Below are positions 48,716 through 62,280 of a stretch of 64,000 nt of DNA, in pieces. The number at the start of each line of letters is the position of its first letter. Positions within the stretch are counted from its first letter, which is position 1. The translations under genes were made by a program, and so were the position numbers. The stretch comes from Hyperoplus lanceolatus (lineage: Eukaryota > Chordata > Actinopteri > Uranoscopiformes > Ammodytidae): positions 28,545,001 to 28,609,000 of the forward strand of contig CM049404.1 of NCBI GenBank assembly GCA_026929865.2. The letters run 5' to 3'. Below the pieces are notes generated by a model. The model saw only the letters and a list, made by a program, of their open reading frames with translations. It searched no databases and was not told the origin of the DNA.

Positions 48716-49310
48716 AGAGGAGGCTTTTTGACTTTTATGACCTATAAACGTTGTTATGATGATTCATAGTCATGCTTAACCATACTAAATTATCAAATAA
48801 TGACTTACAAGCATTTCGACGTATTCCCTGCTGACCGTCTGGGGTGTCTGTGCAGAGCACTAAACACTATTCTAGCCAGTCGAGAAGTCACGGTCTACCC
48901 TTTCATAATTTGTGACGTCGCATAAAACTTTGTGACGTCACCACGCGGATGTTTCCATGTATGGTAATGCTGTCACTTCCCTGTTCGTGTCTGCCTCGCG
49001 CCCTTATAGGTCCATGCTCGCGCTTCCCGCCACTGAAAGTGTTCCGGAAGGAAGGTAACCAATCACAACGGAGTGGGGTTTGCAGGAGGGGGGGGAGGGG
49101 AGCGGAGATCGCCGAAGCACAGGCGGAGGGAGCGGAGATGCCCGAAGCACACACACTCAAGTGTTGACAGGACGTGCTGGATCGCCAAAATAAGAGAAAG
49201 AGCTTCCCGAAAATCTACATAGTTTTTTTGTGATGTGATTCGTGTCAGGTTGCTCTATAGCAGTGTAAAACAAGAAATTAAGACCAGAAAAGTAGTATAA
49301 TAGGTCCTCT
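48716..49310. mobile_element. TTAA-flanked element carrying CRE and CCAAT motifs (family F)
   Basis: TTAA flanks both ends (48712-48715 and 49311-49314). The termini are AGAGGAGG and GGTCCTCT, imperfect inverted repeats. The middle is unusually GC-rich, with TGACGTCA (48931-48950 region, one exact and one near copy), CCAATCAC and a duplicated GGAGCGGAGAT-CGAAGCAC unit (49098-49155). No coding frame is supported. Confidence 0.7.
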
Positions 49311-49570
49311 TTAAGACCTTCAGTTCTCCACACCAAACACAAAGTAACGTACATAAAACGCCTGGGCGCATGAACACAACACTGGTCTCTCCCTGGAGAG
49401 GGTTTTAATGGACTTAAGACAGCACAAGGCTGCAGACTATATATGTAACCTCTGGGTTCAAATCCTGCTCTTCACTATACTGAACTTACATTAAGTGGAT
49501 TTCCTGGCCTGGCCTGTCCTCCTTTACTTTAAGCTCTCAGCCTGGGTGTTCCATTGTTTGATGTGCTGTG

Positions 49571-49571
49571 T

Positions 49572-49660
<89 letters not shown>
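49571..49660. repeat. (TG)n microsatellite
   Basis: About 45 TG units. Confidence 0.95.
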
Positions 49661-49661
<1 letters not shown>

Positions 49662-50762
49662 AGTGGGTGGGTAAGTATTCCTCACAGCTTCACTACTGAT
49701 CAAGCCAATTTAAACCACAGCACGGATGAATGGATAGTATTTCTACCATCGGTCTCTTGATCAACCTCTTTAGCCTCTTTGATTCGGATGCTATTAAGCC
49801 TTCAGATCCTGCTGTGTGTTCTACAGAGTCTATATTTTGATGCCTAAAATATATAGCCATTACTTCAGTTGGAGAATGTTCAATATGAGATCCTATTTTA
49901 GTAACTATTCATATTCGTGCACAGTCAACAGAGGGACCACCATACCTGCCAAAAAAATTGAAAGAATTGAAAAAGATGCCACTCCTCGGTAGGGTAAACA
50001 TCAACAGAGAAATAGCCAAACAATGAAGATTTGTAGAAGTATTTCCCCATTGACATTTGATATCAGGAAGATCCCAAACATGTATTTTCAACCAAAGACC
50101 AATTGTTTTTTTCTCACTTTAAGTGTATTTTTTCTGTGTAAAATCAAAAAGATATGATGTATAAATGAAAACCATATAAATAAAATATGCATAGATACAC
50201 ATGCCCAACCATACATATACATTTACTTGATATATTGTATTAGTCTGAACTCCAGATATCTTTATGATAATTTAATGCAATAGGTTTTATCTGATGAACC
50301 ACTTAAATTGAATTTTGGATTATGCCTTCTTTATAATTACACTTTCTTATATAGTGTAACCTCCAAAAGAATGAAAAAAATATATAAAATATATACAATC
50401 TTGGTCACAAAAGAGAACCAACCTACATACATCTGCACAAGCACACAAGGACACACATGTGTTTATTTTATCTCAAGAAACTCACTCAACAAAGAATTTC
50501 AATGGATATGTTATTTTTCCTTATTGTAGAAACGGGCCACACTGATGCTGCTTGCATTGTCAAGGCACAGACACATACACAAGCCTTAGCTCTATACAGC
50601 CCTGATAGTGGTAGATCTATTCCGTTTTTTTTCACATGTGTATGTAACATGTGAAAAAAAACACTGTTTGAGCAACCTGTCAGCTGTCAAGAGATAGTCT
50701 GGGGTCAGTAAAGCCTCCCACACCATTCCAAGAATTCTACATTGTGTTCTGACTCTTCACTG

Positions 50763-50763
<1 letters not shown>

Positions 50764-50858
<95 letters not shown>
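50764..50858. repeat. (TG)n microsatellite
   Basis: About 47 TG units. Confidence 0.95.
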
Positions 50859-51107
50859 CAGGTCTCTCCATACTGTAAACTCCTTCTATGGTTTGAATAC
50901 AGCACACAGACGCTGAGATTTATTTTTATAGTTTTTTATTTTGATAACACTTAACAATAAGGGCACATTAATTAACTGTTAGTTTATGCTATTTATGGTT
51001 AGTTAACGCTATTAAACATAAAGCAAACGTTAAAGCTAAGTTATAAACGGTCAGTTAATGCTTTGTTTATAAATGTAAAGTTTTAAAAAAAGGTGTAGAA
51101 AGAACTA

Positions 51108-51325
51108 CAGCTCTGGAAAAAATTAAGAGCCCACTCCAAATCTTCAGTGTCTCTCGTTTTACTATTTATAGGCATATGTTTGAGTAGAATGAACATTTTG
51201 GTTTTATAATACAAACAACTGACAACATTTCCAATACAATTTGTCATTAAGAGCATTTCCAATAAGTTATGTAGAGATAAAGATTTTAGAAAAATCTAGA
51301 ATGGTCTCTTCAATTTTTTCACTCA
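51108..51325 (+). mobile_element. Short Tc1/mariner-like inverted-repeat element, copy 2
   Basis: It begins TACAGCTCTGGAAAAAATTA. The right end GGTCTCTTCAATTTTTTC is the imperfect inverted match. It is the opposite-orientation partner of 45057-45249. Confidence 0.65.
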
Positions 51326-53220
51326 CACTCTAATGAGTTACAATATTGACACTGGCTTTTCCCAAATCAACTCAACAGAGTGTGCGCGGCAAAGTCTGGA
51401 TTATGACGGAGCTCAGTCAAACAGACACAGCTGTGGATGGTGAATGTCCTGTTTGGATGATGATAGACAGATGCGGAAAATCATGCAGCAATCCTTGACC
51501 TACTAAAGTCTTTACATTCCTAGATAAGACACTATGTACTGTATGCGTAATGCGTACAAATGTGAGGCACAAAAACTGAGATATTTGTAGTGGAGTATTT
51601 TTCATTTCATGCTACTTCTTTTGTTTTACTTCACTTCATTTCAGACAGACATAGTTGAACATTTACCGGATAGCTTTTTTTTTTTTAAAGTTTTACATTT
51701 AAAGTATACTATATGGCAGGGTGCCAACCGTGAGCATGCCTTGCTCTTCAGTTCATATCAAATTATGTGATTATAATTTTTTTTTTTTTTATACTTTTTT
51801 TTGTGTGTGTATGTGTGCATGTTCCAAACTTTCATGCTCTTACGTTCGTTTTACATGTTGTCTATTATTTCATTTTTTATTTTATTAATGTGTAGGCCCT
51901 ATGTGTATGTATGCCTGTTCGCAAATGTTTAATTGAGGACGCAACATAACGTTCCAAACGTTTGGGCGACCAACATAAATGCCCCTCACTTGGAGGGAGG
52001 TTTTCCGTGAGTAAACTATTTGTGTCAAGTTCGCTCCGAAACAGAGTGGGAGAGTTCATATTTTTTGTTGAACGTTATGCCAAGCCATTCTGCCTTATAT
52101 GCCAGGTGTCATTTGCGCTTTCAAGGCTTCAAATCTGCAGCCCACTTCAGCTCTCTCCATGCTACAAGTAAGTCCCACAAACAACATGCATAGTAAGAGA
52201 AAAACGCTATTTTAAATTGTTATATTTTTGTTTGTGGACTTGGTTGAACTGAGAGTTTGTGTGTGAGGCAGTGCACCATGTTCATTGTTGAAAATGACTG
52301 CCTGTCTTTCTCCGCCTGTCATTATCACAGGGCCTTAACACTGGGGGCTTTGCTGTGGGGGCCCCCTTTTTTTTTTTTTTTTTTTTTAATAAATAAGCTT
52401 GTGCAGCATGTGCAAGCTCCCCGCGAAAATAAAACGCCCCCCCCCCGTTCAAATGTTATTTTTTATTTACATTTTATTTTTTATTAATTTTTTCTGATAT
52501 GTATCCTAATTCAGAGATGATATTTATTTTTTTCTTTCTTAACTTTTTTGATAGGTAGTTGCCAAGTTCATCACACAAACACTCCAATCCACTGATAGAG
52601 ATGAGTTTGCAATTTTCTATTACTAAATTAATGGTAGGACTGTGGCCCTAGAACTGGTCTCTGGTCAGCAAAGGTCTTGAAAACAGCATAAGTGTGCTTG
52701 TGACATGTGCCCCCACATGTGTATCAGTGTCCACAGATTTTGGAAATCTGAATAAAAAAATTAAAGTTTGTAGTTAGCGAGGAACATGTTCTTAGCAAGG
52801 GCAGACTTTCATAAATAAAGGTTTATTTTTTTAGCAAGATATTTGGTCAAAAGCTAGTGGTCATCCGTCCCTCTGTCCGTTGTTAGGCTACTGGCTGCTA
52901 GCAAGTTAAGTTGTCTTGCTAATTTTACTATTCATCTGAGCTGAAATAAATATTGACTTTTTCCTTTATTATCTTCGCGAGAAGCACCGAATGCTTAGAT
53001 TACATGTTAAAAACACAAAAAACTTCTGGGGGGGGGCCGACCCCCTTCAGGGGTTTAGTTTTCTGACAAACATTACAATGGAACTAACATGATTTGGGCA
53101 TTTGGGATTATAAATCATCTTTGAATTGGTTGTACGCAATCACGCTTCATTCAGGGGGCGGCCACCCCCCACTGGGCCCCCTGGCCACCCCCGCAATTTC
53201 CTGGAACGCCCTGTGTGACC
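51326..53220. other. Intergenic region with probable hAT-like debris
   Basis: At 52050-52170 one frame reads AKPFCLICQVSFALSRLQ, faintly like the BED-type zinc finger of hAT/ZMYM-like transposases. CAGGGCCTTAACACTGGGGG (52329) and the reverse complement of 53212 (CAGGGCGTTCCAGGAAATTG) could be hAT termini, but no 8-bp duplication is seen. G/C homopolymer and poly(T) runs lie at 52358-52388 and 52438-52446. Confidence 0.4.
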
Positions 53221-54384
<1,164 letters not shown>

Positions 54385-54392
54385 AAAATAAG

Positions 54393-54518
54393 TAGGGCTG
54401 TCAAGCGATTAAAAAAATTAATCTAATTAATTACAGGCTCTGTGATTAATTAATCTAAATTAATCACATACTTTTATGACACTTTTATACCTGTTTATAA
54501 ACAGCTGTATAGCCTGCT

Positions 54519-54579
<61 letters not shown>

Positions 54580-54687
54580 CTCTCGTAACTTCTGTCTCCA
54601 CAACAGACAGGGCTGCACTGCCACAGATGCTTATGCCGATTCATTCACCATCGTCGTACTCATAGGCAAAAATATTGAGAGACACAC

Positions 54688-54726
<39 letters not shown>

Positions 54727-54728
54727 AG

Positions 54729-54780
<52 letters not shown>

Positions 54781-55170
54781 ACGCGGACGACGAGACAGCT
54801 AGCAAACAAAATTGAGACACGGGGAGAAAGATTGAGAGATACTGTTTTGAACCTAGCCTACATTGTTGCACCCACTAAATCAATAATGCACAGACACTGG
54901 CTGCGGAGAATAAAGTAAGATGTCTTCCTACCTTCATGCTTATTAAACCGTCTATAGAGCCCTCGGCCCCCTGCTTCTCTCTTTACTTTTCTCCCTTTCA
55001 CCCGCGCGGGCTGTGTCTGCTTCAGGTGCAGCTCGGTGCAGCTACGCACCACTTTTGCACCGGGTCAAAGGGCATTATAGAAGTGCGATTAATCTGCGTT
55101 AATTTTTTTAATCGCGTTAATTTTTCTGTGATTAATTAATCGAAATTAACGCGTTAATTTGACAGCCCTA
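54393..55170. mobile_element. hAT-like non-autonomous element with perfect 8-bp target duplication
   Basis: The ends TAGGGCTGTCAAGCGATTAA and TTAATTTGACAGCCCTA are terminal inverted repeats. AAAATAAG lies directly outside both (54385-54392 and 55171-55178). An 8-bp duplication is the hAT hallmark. Inner sequence is rich in ATTAAT blocks at both ends. (CT)n and (CA)n microsatellites lie in the middle (54520-54576 and 54684-54776). No transposase frame is present. Confidence 0.85.
54520..54776. repeat. (CT)n and (CA)n microsatellites inside the hAT-like element
   Basis: A CT tract (54520-54576) and a CA tract with CACG interruptions (54684-54776) expand the element's interior. Confidence 0.93.
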
Positions 55171-55178
55171 AAAATAAG

Positions 55179-55636
55179 TAAAATAAGTAAGGATCTTAAC
55201 ATTTCGGATCACACATAAAAGAAGCGAAGAAGCCACAATAATTCTGGTCCAGTTGGTAATCATTGCTGCAGGTTGCACATTACCTCGCTGCTGTTGTATC
55301 GACCTTTTGCTGTCGGCAGAGGAACATACACAACAGGTCGGCTAATGAGAAAATTAGATGATCAATCTAATTTTTATTTCCTTCTCTCTCTGTCCCTCTC
55401 TGTCTCTCTGTCTCTCAGGACAGGGCAAAACTTAATGTCATTTATGCGAATGTCCACGCTGCAATTCCTAGAACATGTTGCTGCCATTTGGTCAAAGCTT
55501 TAATACAAACCAACAAGGTTATAATGAGACAGAGAGTTTCTTGTTGATGTCAAGGTTGAACTTTTGCTTCAGAAGATTATGTTTGAAATGAATTTCAAAA
55601 GAGCTGCACCAGTATTGACTGACTATCCACGTAGCC
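55179..55636. other. Intergenic sequence, no gene recognised
   Basis: A short CT-rich run lies near 55380-55418; nothing else is recognised. Confidence 0.5.
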
Positions 55637-55938
55637 AAGGAAAGGCAAGGCAAATTAATTGATATAGCACAGTTCAAGGCCATTCAAAGTGCTTTACAGG
55701 GGCATGCAATAGTACATCAAGATTAAAACACAACATGGATAGAATAGACAATAGAAACAAATAATAAAAAATGGATAGAAAATAAAATCTAATGGTTAAA
55801 ATGGAAACAGAAAAGTCTTCAGATTTGCTATAATAGAGCTGAGAGTTGCAGCAGACCTCAAGTTTTCTCGGAGTTTGTTACATATATGTGTTGCATAAAA
55901 ACTGAAAAGTGCTTGGTACAAAGAAAGCCATTTTAGTT
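55637..55938 (-). mobile_element. LINE-type 3' end, minus orientation, split by a hAT-like insertion
   Basis: The minus strand ends GTAAAGCACTTTGAATGGCC, CTGTGCTATATCAATTAATT, TGCCTTGCCTTTCC, the same tail as at 40113-40260. About 300 bp of 3' sequence is present. The hAT-like element at 55947 interrupts the flanking sequence, which resumes at 57363. Confidence 0.7.
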
Positions 55939-55946
55939 AGTGTGAT

Positions 55947-57354
55947 CAGGGCCGGATCTAGGCATAGGCATTCTAGGCACGTGCCTATGGCCCATTTCCA
56001 CAAGGGGGCCCAGTGAGAAGGATTTTTTTTTTTTTTTTTTTAGTACGGTATGTGTTTGATATTAACATCATATTATGCAAATGTAAGTTATCATACAAAA
56101 AAGGAATACAATTTTTTGGTCTGGATAGTTAATAGCCTATTAATTTAATCAGTTCATCCGAGGTAAACTTATCACTCGGTATTGAGTTTATTTAAAAAAA
56201 TTGGAAATTGGGCTGCCCTCAGTTGCCCATGCACTGTGTATACTGTAGTCTATAGCCTATTTCAGCCTCATCTGTGGAAAAAAAAGATAGCTGGACAACA
56301 GAGTTCTTCTGTTTTTAAATGCAGAGTTCTCACTGCATTTAAATGCATTCATAATATTAAAGAGAAATATGTCCCGTAAAAGAAAAAAAGCACTATCCCA
56401 GAGGACACTGAATTATATTTTTTATTTTATTTATTTATTATATTTTTTCTATATTAATATTTTTATGGAAAATCCATGTCTTTCTTCGATAGCTTTTATT
56501 TCTACTTCATTCGAGCCAGTATCTCCAAATTATTTGTTCACACAAAATTCCTCAGATTTATCCTCTTAATTTCCCTCTCAAAGTGCACCAAATTCATGCA
56601 TTTCACTTTAAAAAGGTAAAAAAAATCTCCCGGGGGGGGCATACCCCCGGACCCCCCTAGGAGAGTCAGGATCTCGGCTGGCTACTATTTTCACTAAACT
56701 GGACATTGGAGGCACTAGGGATGAACTGGGTGTGTGAATGACATTTAACAATAGTCAATCATTTGGCCACGATAACATTGGAGAGGGGGGCCCTAATCAA
56801 ATTCGGTTTAGGGCCTTATGAAGGCTTGGGCCAGCTCTGCTCCCCGGTTATAATTTTAGTCGTCAAACCAGAGTTTTTCTGTGCGGCGTCTCAGACCGCC
56901 GATGTCTCACTGTGAATTTCGCCGTTACCCACTACAGAGTTCCACGCCAGGTTCCACGCCAGGTTTCACCAGATGAATCGCTGCTTCGCTCACGCAAGGC
57001 TTTTGTGTTAGATCAGGCTTGCACGAGCGTTTTAACTTTATGCTGAATAAAGCATTGCACTGCACTGTTTTTCATCCAGTTGGAAAAATTGCTCCCACAC
57101 TGGATTCTGGACACGCACCTTACAAAAATGCAACTGCAGTGAGCTCACGAACAGACGTGAACTCGCACACTCGGTTACGTTTCTCTTTACTCCCGTTTAC
57201 AAACGCGCAACTCTTAAACAAATGAATGAGCATAATACTCTTGTGGCAGTTCAAATGTATGTAGTTTTGTCACTAAATCGTGAAGTATCCGTTTGGAGGG
57301 GGCCCGAAAAAATGCGGTATGCCTAGTGTAATCTTTCTTCTTAATCCGGGCCTG
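55947..57354. mobile_element. 1.4-kb hAT-like element with perfect 8-bp target duplication
   Basis: The left end CAGGGCCGGATCTAGGCATA and right end TTAATCCGGGCCTG are terminal inverted repeats (10 of the first 11 bp match). AGTGTGAT lies directly outside both (55939-55946 and 57355-57362). The interior has GGGGGGCATACCCCCGGACC-type sequence and a block shared with 32682-33346. I recall CAGGGCCGG termini from hAT elements. No intact transposase frame is seen. Confidence 0.85.
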
Positions 57355-57362
57355 AGTGTGAT

Positions 57363-59938
57363 GACAACAGCATGCTAAGCACACGCAATTATGTGAGCTT
57401 GTTTGACTGTTTGCATGGAAATGGAGCGATTGTCCATTTTTATGTCAATGAATACCTCTCACAAAAAGCCCAAATTATTTCTACATGGTTGAAACAGTAC
57501 AGAGGAGTGGTGGCCGGATGAATGATTTTCATTCCTCTTGAATGTAACATGGCAACTGTCCCGTTTGGATTTTTAAAATGTGAGTGAGTAAACACAGAGA
57601 TTTGGACGCATTCAAATGATCATCAGAAGGGTATGTTAATAAGAGCCACAAGCTTCTGACAAAATTTTTGTGGAAAGCTTGTAGAAAATCAAGGGGTGCT
57701 TTCTGTATAAATTATTGGTTCTGAGTCCCTTTGTAGAAAGAGTAGAGTCTTCTCTATCATTACAACATAGAACATCACTTAGAACATTGATTGAAAGAGT
57801 CCTCACTCTCATGATTTATCCTTTCAAAATTCAGTGGCCAGGCAAATTCACAAACTGTAAAGACTAAAATTACTGAGTCACTTTCAAGACTTTCAGTGAA
57901 AAATTCCAAATGAAAAAGATCGTCCTTTGGGATTGTCTCAAAACATTTTCAAAGCAGCATATCAACTTTTCCAAAAATAATTAGTCAAGATGGATTTCCA
58001 AGTTGAGGAAGCTGAGAGCGGCCATGCTTGTAAATTGTCTTTGATTCCGACATAGGAATTATTCAATGTTCAAATGTGTTTTGGAAAAATATTTATCACA
58101 ACGGGGTAATACAAACAGAGTAACATGAGTTTATGAGAGTAACAAACTGCTTAAAACTGTTCAAAATATGACTTCTGTTCAAACATTTCGACATATTTTG
58201 AAAACAAGCTTGCCTACACGTACGTTAGTTAAGAAAAATCAATATCACTTTCATGTCTGTATACGTTGAATAAGCCACTACCTTTGGATGGTCAAATCCA
58301 AGATTGGAGATAAAAGGGCTTCTTTGAAACGGTATTTGATTATTAAGCGCCTAGATCAGAAGAGCCTTCAGACAAGGCTGCATATGAAAAAACTTTAAAA
58401 GGCAATAAGCAATTTGAATAGACGGTAATTCACCCCTGGAACCGAGGGAGAAAAATAATAGAGCATCAATTCAGGGAACAAAAATAGGTTACAATTGTTC
58501 ATTAGCAATTAGCATTCAACAGTCAGCAGGGGTGACTCCTGTGGGCGCAATCAGCTACATAAAAAGACTTCACAAACATCCGCTTACTGCGTCTTAAAAA
58601 TAATTATGTTGACATGATTCGTATTAGGTAAACACAGTATGCCTCATTCCTAATGTGCCATGATTAATGATTACAGATTGTTTTTTTAAGAATAGAAAAA
58701 AAAAGTTTAGGCTACATTTTAGTGATGTCATTTCTGAATATATTTAGAGTAGTTTGTGTCCTGCAGTGTTACCGTAGCTACAGTAACCCATGAACTCGCC
58801 CACTCAAGTCTCAAGTGTCAAGACAAAATCTGCATATACGAAGACTTAGTCATCTTTAATTCAAAAGTTGAAACTCACAATCCTGCCCGTGTAAACTCTA
58901 ATCTCAGAGTGGGCCCATGTATTTAGCCTCACTACAGCTACTGGGCATTATGAATCTGTTGTTCTGCCTGTCTTTCTGTCCATTACCTTTGGATTATTGG
59001 GATTTGCCCAGACTGAAATATCAAGATAACTCCTTGACGCGTTGACATGACATATTATAGATTGAAGATATGATGAAACCTGTTGCTTTGGATAATTCCC
59101 TAAGCGCCACCAGGGATTGAGTCTATTAATCAATAAGGTCAGACAAGGCAAGAGAAAAGGGTTACTTATTTGAATAATTTTCTCATGGTCAAGTCCATCA
59201 GTACTGCCTGGGTTAACTCATTAACCTAGTGGCTGTACTAGGCCTGATGGTCTGGCTTCATTTATTTCACTTTTTAATATGCTTATATTGTGCATTTATC
59301 CAAAGCAGATTTTCCCCCACAATTTTTCACTTCACTTTACATATGCGTACAGATATTATCTTAAAATATTGGGTTGACAGTATTGTATTTTTTTTTAATT
59401 CAGGATCAAAGTATAACTTTTGACCAAGCGACACCACCAGGTAAGAATTTCAACTGGGCTGATACTTCATATCTATGGATGAGACAGAGACCATGCTTAA
59501 AGTAGCATTTATTAGCATTTCCACTGTGCCATAGTACTCCCACACATAGCTGGTAGTGTGGCTCCAATCCAATATATCCCATATCAGGGGAAATCTGTCC
59601 TAATCTCTGTCACTGCAGCACTATTGTCTCAGCGCTGACGGATGTCTGGAACATGGCGGCGCTTGTTAATCTTTATCTTGGGACGTGATTGCATATCACA
59701 CAGAGCTCTGGTTTGACACCGTGGCCTTCTGGCTACATGCTGTGTGTTATCACTGGAAATAAAATGGGCATGCTGTCTGTAGCTTGCATTGTCGGTTTTG
59801 GCAAAAACACAATCTCTCATATCTTTCAATATGAAAACCAGCATTTTAGACTTCAAACTCCAATGATGGAGGATAATTGTGATGGTTTGGAACAATCTAG
59901 ATTTTGTTTTCTTTTCTTTTCTCTTTATTTTTTCTTCA
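57363..59938. other. Intergenic sequence, no gene recognised
   Basis: AT-rich and largely free of obvious repeats compared with its neighbours, notably 57600-58700. It could contain conserved non-coding sequence, but this cannot be judged from one genome. Confidence 0.5.
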
Positions 59939-59978
59939 AAGTTACGCACTATGGCTTCAAAGCCATAGTGCGTAACTT
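59939..59978. repeat. 40-bp near-perfect palindrome: two family B ends head to head
   Basis: AAGTTACGCACTATGGCT, TCAA, then AGCCATAGTGCGTAACTT. The 18-bp arms are exact reverse complements around a 4-bp centre. Each arm matches the terminus of family B elements. The centre TCAA is one change from the TTAA target site. Confidence 0.9.
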
Positions 59979-60083
59979 CTGACACCCCCACGAGGAATTC
60001 TGAGTAATTAATACAACACTGTTGATATTCACTGCTTTTGACAAGTTGATTTTGACAACACTCCAGTTTCGCTGACTCCACCT
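59961..60083. mobile_element. Short composite TTAA-type element
   Basis: It begins as family B (AGCCATAGTGCGTAACTTCT, CGAGGAATTCTGAGTAATTA, compare 35101-35160) and ends as family A (TTGATTTTGACAACACTCCA, GCTGACTCCACCT) followed by TTAA (60084-60087). Confidence 0.65.
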
Positions 60084-60087
60084 TTAA

Positions 60088-61756
60088 ATAGATATTGGAA
60101 AAGAATAGTAAAAGAAAATAACCCAAAATGCTTTTGCTCTAAAGCGAAAAACAACCTTGAGCATTCCTCCTTATCCTCATAACCCATGGTCTGATACCTC
60201 CAAAGTTATTCTGATGTCCATCTGAAAAAAATCTAACTAGAGTATGTTTGGCTTTTACTTTCTGTTCTGGTGGGAGTATAATGTGATAAAAAAAAATCTT
60301 CTCTGATGGCAAAACATTTCCTTTAATGGACATTGAAAATGATAAGGCATGAGAAACAAATATAACGGCAGCATTTGCTCTGGTAAAAAAAAAACATGAT
60401 AGCATTTCCTTCCACTTGTCTAAAATTGGACACCGTGGTGTGTCTCAAACAGCCCACAGCGGCTCCCCTACCTTACCCTTTCAGCCAAGCAACTCAATGG
60501 ACAAATATAAACCTTTTGAGTGAATCAACCCAAAAAATAAATATATTGAATAATACCCATTGAAAGATGGAGGGGCGGACCACACGCTGCTCTCTAGATG
60601 GTTGTTGCCATGGATTTTTCTCCAAAGCTGATGGTGTATACGGACAGGCACACCCACTTCTGATGTCAGCGCACAAGGCAGAGGGTTGGGTGGGTGAGGA
60701 GAGGGAGAGAGAGAGAGGGAGAGGGAGAGGGAGAGGGAGAGGGAGAGGGAGAGGGAAAGGGAGAGGGAGAGGGAGAGGGAGAGGGAGAGGGAGAGGGAGG
60801 CAGCCTGTTGCTCATGATCAGTGAATAACCTCCGCGCATACTCCACAGACCCTGGCTGTGTGTGGATGGAGCAGCAGCAGCAGTGGCAAAAGACTGAGAG
60901 ACTGATTTCACATTTCATATTTTTCTCCTTGATGTGCATTCTTCTTCTATGGTCTCGAAAACGCCTTGAGCAAAAACTAACAGCTGCTGAGGAATTGATT
61001 CACAGGGCACACTACAGTGAGTACTACTTGTTTCCTTTTATAACTCTCTCACTACGTTTATGTTTGTATGAAATGAAAACCCAACAATCTATGCTGCAAA
61101 CTTGAGCTTTGTCTGTGCGTCAAAAAAAAACACTTTCATAGTAAGTCACACTTTGAGACTTTTCTCACAAGCGGAACAGTTTAATTTTTTTTCACAAGAA
61201 GGAGAAGTTGCAAATGACAGGACAGGCGCTGACATTTCTCCGCAGATGATATTTCCTGGGTGGATATTAGCAGCCTCCATTGGGATAATGCATTTACTCA
61301 GTGAGTGCTATTGTAGATCTTACCCAAGGTTTAGCTCCCACCGAAAATAATCAAATCTGTGCAAAAAGTAGCCTTCGCAATCTGTTATTTAAAATTTTTT
61401 TTTTTGAAAAGTCAGTTTCTGGATGTTAAATGCTTAAACACAAATGATATTGAATTAATCAAATGTTTATTCGAGACTCCATCTTTGAATAAAAAGCTGT
61501 ATATTTCATTGTGGATCCTTCGAAACATCCACAATATGTCTTTAGCAGATGACAGTGATTTGCATGCGGCCGGATACAGGGCACATACACCATGGTAACA
61601 AGGCAGCAGCCACATTACACCGTGTTGTTATGATCTGTCAACATTCATTGATATCTCATCAGGGACGAGGTCCAGGACATTTTCCACTAGCCATGTTCTA
61701 CGGGCAGCGACATAATAGACTACATACAACACACTTTCTCTCTTTATACACATATT
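60088..61756. other. Intergenic sequence with a GGGAGA hexanucleotide tract
   Basis: Apart from the purine tract at 60698-60800 no element or exon is supported. Open frames at 60821-61105 and 61549-61950 resemble no family. Confidence 0.55.
60698..60800. repeat. (GGGAGA)n hexanucleotide tract
   Basis: About 14 GGGAGA units form a pure homopurine strand of about 100 bp with mirror symmetry, a sequence type that can form triplex DNA. Confidence 0.95.
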
Positions 61757-61760
61757 TTAA

Positions 61761-62015
61761 AGGTGTAGTCAACAATTCTAAAGGATGCTTGTTGTCCAAA
61801 TCACTTTTTGTAAAAAAGGGCTCTGTAAACTGGTACATAAACAAAGGGACCCACCATAGCTATAGCAAAACAACAGATTACAGAGCCTATAGGCTGTGTA
61901 TTAACACCAGATTATTTTTCTGTGCACACACAGTACGGACAGGTAGCTGATCATGAGGAGATAATCAAAACATGATTTTGACAACAAGTGTTCTCCAGAA
62001 TCACTGACTCCACCT
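61761..62015. mobile_element. Family A inverted-repeat element, copy
   Basis: The ends AGGTGTAGTCAACAATTCTA and CAGAATCACTGACTCCACCT are inverted repeats. The left flank is TTAA (61757-61760) and the right flank TGAA. Internal ACAGAGCCTATAGGCTGTGT matches the family's central block. Confidence 0.75.
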
Positions 62016-62019
62016 TGAA

Positions 62020-62245
62020 AAAAAGGAAAATTGATGTAAGAGTAACTTTCGAGTATGAGAGCCCCTTCAACTCCCAAAACAGTGAATTATGGCTGACGTT
62101 GTGAGCCCATGAAAGGACATTTTCAGCACAGCCCATCGTCCCACTTTGAAGATAATGTTAGATTACGCTTCATGATGGGATTGTTGGTCCACGAATCAAA
62201 ATTTTGGATGAGCGATATATGATATTCACTCACTCCCCCCCCCCC

Positions 62246-62280
<35 letters not shown>

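Larger units (their letters stand above)
49315..51106. other. Intergenic sequence with two long (TG)n tracts
   Basis: Apart from the microsatellites at 49571-49660 and 50764-50858 there is no recognisable element. GGGTTCAAATCC at 49457-49468 resembles a Pol III B-box without a convincing tRNA fold. Confidence 0.6.

Noticed and set aside
49400..49480. tRNA gene with a GGGTTCAAATCC B-box
   Set aside because: No matching A-box at the right spacing and no acceptor stem could be drawn.
51962..52171. Intact BED-finger transposase exon
   Set aside because: Only a faint C-x2-C-like pattern is visible. The expected downstream histidines and transposase domain are missing.
60567..60824. Arg-Gly-rich protein frame
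   Set aside because: It is produced by the GGGAGA hexanucleotide repeat.
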